From Actinomycetota bacterium (GTDB lineage Bacteria > Acidobacteriota > Blastocatellia > Chloracidobacteriales > Chloracidobacteriaceae): DNA of 5,549 nucleotides. The DNA is taken from the NCBI GenBank assembly GCA_013298335.1, contig JAAFHI010000283.1, forward strand, positions 1 to 5,549, in the 5' to 3' direction. The translations under genes and the position numbers were made by a program. The notes under the pieces were generated by a model. It was not told the DNA's origin, made no database searches, and was given only the letters and a program-made list of their open reading frames with translations. The stretch's first letter is position 1. The number at the start of each line of letters is the position of its first letter. Positions 1-4,804 of this stretch are shown in pieces.

Positions 1-117
1 GGCGCTCCGGATGTGATTGCCGGACCAACCACGCCCTGACGGGCGCGGCTATTATCTGCCGGCGCATTCGCGCCTTGCCGGAATCGAACCAACCGCGTAT
101 TACCGAAACAATTTTTC

Positions 118-169
118 AAAGACCATCACGGGGCTTGGAAGCCAATAGCCCTGTCCTTGAGGGCAGGGC
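118..169 (+). repeat. Diverged single copy of the 52-base two-hairpin repeat
   Basis: This unit aligns without gaps to the units at 2216-2267 and 2141-2192 (the latter inverted). It shares GGGGCTTG (130-137) exactly 18 bases before the second hairpin, the same spacing as at 2228 and 2246. The second hairpin (148-169) has stem GCCCTG/CAGGGC with inner CCT/AGG. It differs from the other copies at four bases only, and these form two compensating base pairs: outer T-A for G-C and inner C-G for T-A. The left arm of the first hairpin has decayed; a small local hairpin GGCTT-GG-AAGCC (132-143) may replace it. It is a solitary copy, unlike the paired units at 2141-2267. Confidence 0.75.
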
Positions 170-402
170 GAACGGCGGTGGCTGAACGGTTACGGTTTTT
201 TACGGAATTTTGAACGGTTCCAGCCGTCATCGGGCTTTTCAATTCGAAAAATGGAATGTATTCTTCCGCACGAACCAAGACACAATCGAATGTACGCGAG
301 CCGTGAAGTATAGTGGTCACGACGCTCTGTTTTCTGTTCTGTAACGCGATTTTTTCCGGAACACACTCAGGGGTGTTCATTCCATTGAAAATTCGTCGCA
401 AC

Positions 403-407
403 GGAGG
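403..407 (+). promoter_or_regulatory. Ribosome binding site of the small membrane protein
   Basis: GGAGG lies nine bases before the ATG at 417 and fixes the start of this short gene. Confidence 0.7.
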
Positions 408-416
408 ATAAGGAAT

Positions 417-614
417 ATGTCCCCTCTTCGCATCGGCCTCGCCGGCCTTGCCCTTCTGCTCACCATCATCGGTGCGTGGCAATACTTCACCTACAAGAAC
501 ATGAGCTTCTGGATCGCGATCGGGTGTTTCATCGTCGCCGCCGGATGCGCGCTCGGGTTCTTCCTGACGCGGCCCGAGGAAAAGGCGGAAGACATCAGCA
601 TCACGCGGTTCTGA
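417..614 (+). CDS. Small two-helix membrane protein, unknown function
   Basis: This 65-residue protein is not one I recognise. It has two strongly hydrophobic segments, roughly residues 6-26 (starting IGLAGLALLLTIIGAW) and 31-50 (starting FWIAIGCFIVAAGCALGFF), joined by a short KNM loop. A charged tail EEKAEDISITRF follows. The short loop implies a helical hairpin in the inner membrane with both ends on the same side; the arginine near the N-terminus favours the cytoplasm by the positive-inside rule. A good GGAGG site at 403-407 and protein-like composition support it as a real gene despite its size. It stands alone: the region upstream is non-coding, and downstream it converges on the minus-strand operon at a shared terminator. 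No function can be inferred. Confidence 0.75.
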   Translation: MSPLRIGLAGLALLLTIIGAWQYFTYKNMSFWIAIGCFIVAAGCALGFFLTRPEEKAEDISITRF

Positions 615-628
615 CCGTCCAAAAGAAC

Positions 629-660
629 ATGGCCGACTTCCGGTGACGGAGGTCGGCCAT
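629..660. terminator. Bidirectional hairpin terminator between convergent genes
   Basis: A 13-bp stem (arms 629-641 and 648-660, ATGGCCGACTTCC against GGAGGTCGGCCAT, one T-G wobble) closes a six-base loop GGTGAC. It lies 15 bases after the stop of the small membrane protein and 30 bases beyond the stop of the minus-strand hydrolase. On the minus strand the stem is followed by GTTCTTTTGG, a fair T-rich tract, so termination of the fic-hydrolase operon is the better supported function. On the plus strand the following TCGCTTCTTC is a weaker tract. Confidence 0.8.
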
Positions 661-689
661 TCGCTTCTTCGGTCCCGCCGTGGTGCGCG

Positions 690-1355
690 TTATTGAAACG
701 TGCCGAACGCGTCGAGCAGGGACGCCCCGATTCGTCCGCTGAGGTACGGATTGGCGGAGAGTTCGCGTTCGACCGTGGTCGAGGGCCCATGGCCGGGATG
801 CAGCCGGTAATGCTCGCCGAGCGGCATGATCCTTTTGTAAATCGAATCCATGAGCGTCTGCCCGTCGCCGCCCGGCAGATCCACCCGCCCGATTGACGAC
901 GCGAAGACGCAGTCGCCGACCCAGGCGTCCGTGTCGGTGTAGAGCATCACGTGCCCCGGCGAGTGCCCCGGCACGTGCCGGACGCGCAGCTTTTCGTCGC
1001 CGAAGGTCACTTCGTCGCCGTCGTTGATGTGGATGTCCACCGGCGGCGGGTCTTCGAGTTCGAATCCGAACCACGATCCCTGCTCGGCCAGTTCGCGGTA
1101 GAGCACTTCATCCGCCGGATGGAGATGGATCGGCGCGTTCGTGTATTCCTTCAGCTTCGCGACGCTCCAGTAGTGGTCGAGGTGGGCGTGGGAAATGACG
1201 ATTTTTGTCACCACGAGCTTTTCCTGCTCGATGATGCCCTTCATTTCCTCGAATTCCTCGCCCGGATCGATGACGAGCGTTTCGAGCGTCCGTTCGCAGA
1301 CCAGAAAATAGGTGTGGGCCTGAAACGACCCGGTGGTAATCCGCAGTACCTTCAC
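690..1355 (-). CDS. MBL-fold metallo-hydrolase, glyoxalase II-like
   Basis: The 221-residue protein has the full metal site of the glyoxalase II branch of the metallo-beta-lactamase fold: HAHLDH at residues 56-61, His131 in PGHSPGH, Asp148 in WVGD and His189 in HPGHG. The stretch SIGRVDLPGGD after the Asp is typical of the small YcbL/GloB2-type hydrolases, which lack the C-terminal substrate domain of classical glyoxalase II; the length fits this. The family hydrolyses thioesters such as S-lactoylglutathione, but the substrate cannot be read from sequence. It is probably cytoplasmic, with no signal peptide. The start is a GTG at 1353-1355, chosen because it opens the conserved N-terminal strand (KVLRITTGSF) and has GGAGGA six bases upstream; the much longer open frame upstream is a shadow of the fic gene. 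The GTG overlaps the fic stop codon (GTGA), so the two are probably translationally coupled. A hairpin terminator follows at 629-660. Confidence 0.93.
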   Translation of the reverse strand: MKVLRITTGSFQAHTYFLVCERTLETLVIDPGEEFEEMKGIIEQEKLVVTKIVISHAHLDHYWSVAKLKEYTNAPIHLHPADEVLYRELAEQGSWFGFELEDPPPVDIHINDGDEVTFGDEKLRVRHVPGHSPGHVMLYTDTDAWVGDCVFASSIGRVDLPGGDGQTLMDSIYKRIMPLGEHYRLHPGHGPSTTVERELSANPYLSGRIGASLLDAFGTFQ

Positions 1356-2107
1356 TGTGCATCCTCCGTGGTGTCGAATGTCCGCTGGAGGAGAAACGCG
1401 AACACTTCGAGGCTGGGTTGGGTGATCATCTGAAAGGCGTAGCCGAAGGCTTCGCGGTAGTTCTCTTCCACTTCGGGAACGAGAATCACCGGCGGCAGTC
1501 CGGCGCGCAGGGTGTAGAAACTCATCAGCAGCCGGACGAGCCGGTTGTTGTTTTTCGCGAACGGTTGCAGGTCGAGCATCCGCAGGTGAAAGAGCGTCAC
1601 CTGTTCCGCCGGGTGGAGTTCGGCGAAGGAATCGGTCGCAAACCAGTCGAGCGTGTGTTCGAGCAGGAGCGGGAGCGCCTCGGGCACCGCCGGGCGGTGG
1701 GTTTCGACCTGCGATTCGCCCTCGCCCCCGCGGAACATCTCGACCCGTGTTTCCGGCGTTTCCCCGGTCAGGACACAATAAAACTCGAAACAGTCGTCCG
1801 GGCTGAGGTGGTCGCGCTCGGTCATCGGGACGGCGTTCGTCCGCGCGACGAGGCGTTCGGCGGCGGCGGCGAAGCGGCGCGCGGGCTCGGCGTGGGGTGA
1901 AACGGCGTCGGATTCGAGCGCGGCGACGATGTCGGGCCGGTCGAGATCGGGAAATTCGACGTGGAGCGCCCCGAACGTCCAGTCGGCGAGGGTTTCCGGC
2001 GCGAGCGCGGGAAAGGCCCGTCCGCCGCGCGCGGTCTTCTTTTCTTCCAGCTTCTTGGCCCAGTCGGCGGACGGGCGGTAGGACTCGCTGTAAATCGGCA
2101 GGGACAT
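1352..2107 (-). CDS. Fic-fold protein with degenerate active-site motif
   Basis: The 251-residue protein matches the Fic core in order: helices ending in WFATDSFAELHPAEQVTLFHLR (about 155-176), then the active-site position, then RLLMSFYTLRAGLPPVIL and a Tyr-containing YREAF helix. Canonical Fic enzymes carry HPFx(D/E)GNGRxxR and transfer AMP or another phosphate-containing group to a target hydroxyl. Here residues 181-192 read QPFAKNNNRLVR: the catalytic His is Gln, the metal-binding Asp/Glu is Lys, and both Gly are Asn, while Pro-Phe, one Asn and both Arg remain. Read from the bases, the Gln codon is CAA. The frame is intact, so it is probably not decaying but may be a pseudoenzyme or have altered chemistry. 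The ATG at 2105-2107 is preferred (GGAG ten bases upstream); a GTG at 2140 in the same frame abuts the hairpin repeat. It is the first gene of an operon with the hydrolase. Confidence 0.85.
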   Translation of the reverse strand: MSLPIYSESYRPSADWAKKLEEKKTARGGRAFPALAPETLADWTFGALHVEFPDLDRPDIVAALESDAVSPHAEPARRFAAAAERLVARTNAVPMTERDHLSPDDCFEFYCVLTGETPETRVEMFRGGEGESQVETHRPAVPEALPLLLEHTLDWFATDSFAELHPAEQVTLFHLRMLDLQPFAKNNNRLVRLLMSFYTLRAGLPPVILVPEVEENYREAFGYAFQMITQPSLEVFAFLLQRTFDTTEDAQ

Positions 2108-2140
2108 GTGGGGTTTTCTCCGGGGAGCGCCGTGATGCAC

Positions 2141-2267
2141 GCCCGGCCTTCAAAGACCGGGCTGTTTTCCGAAAAGCCTCGTGAACGAGGCTAAAAGATG
2201 TTCTTTCAACCAGTGAGCCCCGTTCATGGGGCTTGTTTTCGAAGAGCCCGGTCTTTGAAGGCCGGGC
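2141..2267. repeat. Inverted pair of 52-base two-hairpin units (BIME-like)
   Basis: Two 52-base units face each other, 2141-2192 (inverted) and 2216-2267 (direct), around a 23-base centre. Each contains a first hairpin (2175-2192, AGCCTCGT-GA-ACGAGGCT; and 2216-2233, AGCCCCG-TTCA-TGGGGCT), a 12-base linker and a second 22-base hairpin (2141-2162 and 2246-2267) with stem GCCCGG/CCGGGC and inner CTT/AAG. The second hairpins are exact reverse complements. The first hairpins differ at a compensated pair (T-A against C-G) and at one G-C to G-T wobble change. Units agree at 42 of 52 positions. The layout resembles paired REP elements (BIMEs), normally spread by RAYT transposases, but no transposase is present here. 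The block lies in the presumed 5' leader of the fic operon, 33 bases before its ATG. Confidence 0.85.
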
Positions 2268-2396
2268 GGACCGCGCCGGACGTGACGAAACATGAATGTG
2301 ATGCGCTTTTGGCAGGGTAACGAAAAGTACAACAAAATTCACCGCTTGCGCGCGTCGCCCCGATGATGCACCTTCCGCATTCTTCGTAAAACCCGT
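2268..2396. other. Unique core of the divergent intergenic region
   Basis: These 129 bases separate the two inverted repeat pairs and contain no credible reading frame. As the only unique DNA between the divergent fic operon and the phosphatase gene, this is the likely site of both promoters. A plausible plus-strand promoter is annotated within it; I found no convincing minus-strand hexamer pair. Confidence 0.5.
2309..2338 (+). promoter_or_regulatory. Candidate promoter of the phosphatase gene
   Basis: TTGGCA (2309-2314, five of six to TTGACA) and CAAAAT (2333-2338, four of six to TATAAT) are spaced by 18 bases. Transcription would begin near 2345 and place the inverted repeat at 2397-2484 in the 5' leader. 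The match is to the sigma-70 consensus and may not apply in this organism. Confidence 0.3.
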
Positions 2397-2484
2397 TGTT
2401 CAGAGTCCCCCGTTTCAGCGGGGAGCTTCTTCTTTTTATTCGCCGTTCGGATTTTTTCCCCGCTGAAGCGGGGGACTCCGAACA
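2397..2484. repeat. Inverted repeat pair with internal hairpins upstream of the phosphatase
   Basis: Two 28-base arms, 2397-2424 and 2457-2484, are reverse complements at 26 of 28 positions, separated by 32 T-rich bases. Each arm is itself a hairpin: CCCCGT-TTCA-GCGGGG on the left, and on the right the inverted equivalent with CCCCGC. One of the two arm differences (T for C) keeps pairing with G, as wobble against Watson-Crick. The TTCA loop and CCCCG/GGGG stem resemble the first hairpin of the 2216-2267 unit, hinting at a related repeat family. Two folds are mutually exclusive: one long arm-to-arm stem, or two short hairpins. The left short hairpin is followed by AGCTTCTTCTTTTTATT, which looks like an intrinsic terminator, so the block might act as an attenuator. 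It ends 17 bases before the ATG at 2502. Confidence 0.8.
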
Positions 2485-2489
2485 GTTAC

Positions 2490-2494
2490 AGGAG
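2490..2494 (+). promoter_or_regulatory. Ribosome binding site of the phosphatase
   Basis: AGGAG with a seven-base spacer precedes the ATG at 2502. It lies just outside the right arm of the inverted repeat, so a long stem there would end close to the ribosome site without covering it. Confidence 0.75.
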
Positions 2495-2501
2495 CTTTGG
2501 A

Positions 2502-4169
2502 ATGTCTTCCTTCCGTCGCGCCACGGCGGCCCTCGCGCTGTTGTGTCTGCTTGTCGTTACCGTCCCGACCGCCGCCCAGAAAAAACGCCCTGCCGCGAAA
2601 ACGTCCGCCAAAAAGGGCTACAAGCTGGTGCTCGGCATCACGATTGACCAGTTTCGCGGGGATTACCTCGAACGTTTCGCCGATTTGTACGGCAAGGGCG
2701 GCTTCCGGCGGCTGACGACGGAGGGCGCGTTCTACGCGAGCGCGCACTACCGGCACGCCTGCACCTACACCGCGCCGGGGCACGGAGTGATTCTCACCGG
2801 GTCGGCCCCGGCGCTCAACGGCATCATCGGCAATGGGTGGTACGACCGCGAAACCGGCAAAAACGTCGAGAGCATCACCGATGATCGCTACCAGGCCGTC
2901 CCGACGGGCCGTCCCGCCGCGCCGACCCGCCTGCTCGTGACGACCGTCGGCGACGAACTCAAATCCGCCACCGGCGGACGCGCGAAGGTGATCGGCGTCT
3001 CGCTCAAGGACCGCAGCGCGATTCTTCCCGCCGGGAAATCCGCCGACGCGGCTTACTGGTTCGACGGGAAAACCGGCGCGATGCAGACGAGCACCTATTA
3101 CATGAAGGAACTGCCCGCGTGGGCGACGGCCTTCAACGCGATGAAACCCGCCGACAAGTGGTTCGGGAAGAAGTGGGAAAAATCGCTGCCGGAAGCCGCC
3201 TACGCGCGGTGCGACGTGGACGACGCGCCCTACGAGGGCAAGTTCGCGGGCGGCGGACATGCGTTTCCGCACACCGTCGGCGTCGGAACCGCCCCGGATG
3301 CCGTCTTTTACAACGACTTCACCAAAACCCCCTGGTCAAACGACATGCTGGTGGATTTCGCCGAAGCCGCGCTCGTCAACGAACAGCTCGGCGCGGACGA
3401 CGTGCCGGACATCCTCTCGGTCAGCTTTTCCGCCAACGACATTCTGGGGCACTACTTCGGGCCGTACAGCCATGAAGTGCTCGAAATGACGGTCAAAACG
3501 GATCGCAGCATCGCCCGCCTGCTCGACATCGTGGACAAACGGGTCGGACTCGAAAACACGCTCGTCTTTCTGACCGCCGACCACGGCGCGGCCCCGATTC
3601 CGGAATACTCGCAGACCCACAAACTCGGCGGACGCCGCGTCAGCCCGGATGCCGTCAAGGAAGCGGTGTTCAAGGCGCTGGTCGCGAAGTTCGGTGAAGG
3701 GGAGTGGTTCGCCGGGATGTCGGGCGACTCCATCTATCTGAATCTGAACACGATCAAGGCGAAAAACCTCGACCGGCACGACGTCGAATGCGTCGCGGGC
3801 GAGGCCGCGCTGACCGTGCCGGGCGTGGCGAACTACTTCACACGGTCGCAACTGCTCAACGGCCCGCTGCCGCAGACCGAGTTGGCCCGCCGCGTGCAAC
3901 TCGCTTTTCATCCCCTGCGGAGCGGCGACGTCTATCTCGTGCCCGAGCCCTACTCGTTTTTCACCGAGGGTTCGCTGCCGACGACCCACGGCACGCCCTA
4001 CGAGTACGACACGCATGTGCCCGTCCTCGTCATGGGACGCGGCTTGAAACCGGGACGCTATCTGGTGGAAGCCTCCCCGTCCGACATTGCCCCGACGCTT
4101 TCCGCGCTGCTCGGCATTTCGCCCCCGAGCGGCAACATCGGCCGCGTGCTGACCGAAGCGGTGGAGTAG
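2502..4169 (+). CDS. PafA-like secreted alkaline phosphatase
   Basis: The 555-residue protein belongs to the alkaline phosphatase superfamily (type I phosphodiesterase/nucleotide pyrophosphatase fold) and most resembles PafA-type phosphomonoesterases, which have a threonine nucleophile and two zinc ions. Visible landmarks: Asp49 (ITIDQ), Thr90 in TYTAPGH as nucleophile, Asn111 (GNGWYDR), Lys169 and Arg171 (SLKDR), Asp313 and His317 (NDILGH), Asp360-His361 (TADHG) and His496 (TTHGTPYEYD). These correspond to the PafA metal ligands and to the Asn/Lys/Arg trio that binds phosphate, so an active phosphomonoesterase is expected. Residues 1-25 form a Sec signal peptide: RR near the start, hydrophobic LALLCLLVVTV, cleavage probably after PTAA. 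A Lys/Ala-rich linker follows. The mature enzyme should act in the periplasm or outside and release phosphate. The start has AGGAG seven bases upstream. No phosphate-control site could be identified. Confidence 0.93.
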   Translation: MSSFRRATAALALLCLLVVTVPTAAQKKRPAAKTSAKKGYKLVLGITIDQFRGDYLERFADLYGKGGFRRLTTEGAFYASAHYRHACTYTAPGHGVILTGSAPALNGIIGNGWYDRETGKNVESITDDRYQAVPTGRPAAPTRLLVTTVGDELKSATGGRAKVIGVSLKDRSAILPAGKSADAAYWFDGKTGAMQTSTYYMKELPAWATAFNAMKPADKWFGKKWEKSLPEAAYARCDVDDAPYEGKFAGGGHAFPHTVGVGTAPDAVFYNDFTKTPWSNDMLVDFAEAALVNEQLGADDVPDILSVSFSANDILGHYFGPYSHEVLEMTVKTDRSIARLLDIVDKRVGLENTLVFLTADHGAAPIPEYSQTHKLGGRRVSPDAVKEAVFKALVAKFGEGEWFAGMSGDSIYLNLNTIKAKNLDRHDVECVAGEAALTVPGVANYFTRSQLLNGPLPQTELARRVQLAFHPLRSGDVYLVPEPYSFFTEGSLPTTHGTPYEYDTHVPVLVMGRGLKPGRYLVEASPSDIAPTLSALLGISPPSGNIGRVLTEAVE

Positions 4170-4173
4170 GAAA

Positions 4174-4194
4174 GGGATGAGGGATGAGGGATGA
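4174..4194. repeat. Three tandem GGGATGA heptamers
   Basis: Three perfect copies of GGGATGA begin four bases after the phosphatase stop codon. Each contains an ATG, and because seven is not a multiple of three, the three ATGs fall in three different frames. The middle one (4184) is in frame with the downstream gene. The third (4191) opens a seven-codon frame, MKSEVCG, whose TGA overlaps the ATG at 4211. Confidence 0.9.
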
Positions 4195-4198
4195 AGTC

Positions 4199-4203
4199 GG
4201 AGG
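4199..4203 (+). promoter_or_regulatory. Ribosome binding site deciding the start of the SUKH-like gene
   Basis: GGAGG with a seven-base spacer precedes the ATG at 4211. This is a better match than the purine-rich heptamer tract before the in-frame ATG at 4184, so the shorter protein is preferred. Confidence 0.65.
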
Positions 4204-4210
4204 TTTGCGG

Positions 4211-4804
4211 ATGAGTCCAGAGGCGTTTTTAACCAGGTGGCGGGAATTGTCGGTTCGGGCCGGTGAAAAACACGCCGGGTTGTTGGGACTGTATTTCCTG
4301 CCCGCGCCGGACCCGCGACTTTCCGAGGCCGCCAACCGGATTCTTGTCGAAACCGGGATTCCGGATACCAACTTCTGCAACCCCACCGATCTGGAAGAAG
4401 GTTTGAAGCGGATTGACGAGGTTTACGACGTCGCGTATCCGTGGCCGGAAGCCGCCCGGCGCGAGGTTGAGCCGTACCTGATCGTCGGCCATACGCAGGG
4501 AGGCGCCCCGGTTTGCCTCGATCTCTCGCGAAATGAACGACTTGCCATTATCTACTACTACGGCAATTTCCGGATTGCCGGGAAGACGTTCATCAATTCC
4601 AGCGTGGCGCAATTCGCGGAGAGCCTCCTGATTTTTCACTCGTTGCTGGTCGATTACTTTACGGCATTTGGCTCAGACGCTCCGCTTCTCGAAGGAAAAG
4701 TCCCCTCCGAGTGGGTTGAACGGGCGCGGGCGGCGATTCGCGAGGTGGACCCGCCGGCAATTGCCGACGATACGTGCTGGACCATCGAACTCGACGGTCT
4801 TTAA
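4211..4804 (+). CDS. SUKH-like (probably SUKH-4 type) protein
   Basis: This 197-residue protein shows the pattern of the SUKH (SMI1/KNR4-like) superfamily, probably the SUKH-4 group. An N-terminal part contains LSEAANRILVETGIP. A central strand-rich section YLIVGHTQGGAPVCLDL (about 97-113) follows, where GGxPxCLDL is typical. Then come a hydrophobic strand (LAIIYYYGN) and FINSSVAQFAESLLIFHSLL (about 127-146), the family's conserved NSSxxQFAESL helix. SUKH proteins are known mainly as immunity proteins against polymorphic and contact-dependent toxins, though some have other cellular roles. No toxin is adjacent, so an immunity role is inference only. There is no signal peptide, so it is probably cytoplasmic. 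The gene begins 41 bases after the phosphatase stop and could share its transcript. An alternative start at 4184 would add nine residues. Its stop codon overlaps that of rsmI on the other strand. Confidence 0.7.
   Translation: MSPEAFLTRWRELSVRAGEKHAGLLGLYFLPAPDPRLSEAANRILVETGIPDTNFCNPTDLEEGLKRIDEVYDVAYPWPEAARREVEPYLIVGHTQGGAPVCLDLSRNERLAIIYYYGNFRIAGKTFINSSVAQFAESLLIFHSLLVDYFTAFGSDAPLLEGKVPSEWVERARAAIREVDPPAIADDTCWTIELDGL

Larger units (their letters stand above)
1..416. other. Intergenic region without a supportable gene
   Basis: No reading frame here looks like a real protein. One plus frame entering from the left edge ends at TGA 37-39 (last residues GAPDVIAGPTTP), and a minus frame starting with ATG at 65-67 stays open to the left edge for 22 codons; both are too short to judge. 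Small GC-rich hairpins lie at 32-45 (CGCCC-TGAC-GGGCG) and 61-74 (GGCGC-ATTC-GCGCC). A diverged copy of the two-hairpin repeat occupies 118-169. Nearer the next gene, 359-378 has a 6-bp inverted repeat (GAACAC...GTGTTC) that could be an operator or leader hairpin. A TATAGT hexamer at 309-314 could be a -10 box, but its -35 region is poor. The stretch is visibly richer in A and T than the coding DNA. Confidence 0.6.

Noticed and set aside
80..95. GGTTCGATTCC on the minus strand, resembling a tRNA T-arm
   Set aside because: The stem would need two wobble pairs, there is no CCA end or sensible acceptor stem, and no D-arm or anticodon arm can be placed upstream.
126..482. A 118-codon minus-strand frame over the left intergenic region
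   Set aside because: It runs through the hairpin repeat and antisense to the small membrane protein, has no recognisable domain or hydrophobic pattern, and its composition changes along its length.
1108..1362. An 84-codon minus frame starting at an ATG close to the hydrolase GTG
   Set aside because: It is out of frame with the conserved hydrolase sequence and lies wholly inside it; the MBL motifs demand the GTG frame.
2105..2140. Upstream GTG (2138-2140) as the start of the fic gene
   Set aside because: It directly abuts the hairpin repeat and adds eleven residues (MHHGAPRRKPH) with no family character; the ATG at 2107 has a GGAG, although at ten bases.
690..2342. A single 550-residue minus-strand reading frame spanning the hydrolase and everything upstream
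   Set aside because: Only its last 221 residues resemble a protein family. The upstream part is low-complexity Arg/Pro/Ala translation of the fic gene in another frame and then of the hairpin repeats.
2141..2484. A CRISPR array
   Set aside because: The repeats are inverted pairs with unequal spacing and two different families; there are no regular direct repeats with spacers and no cas genes.
2141..2484. An insertion sequence or IS200/IS605-type element
   Set aside because: Hairpin ends are suggestive, but no transposase coding sequence lies between or beside them.
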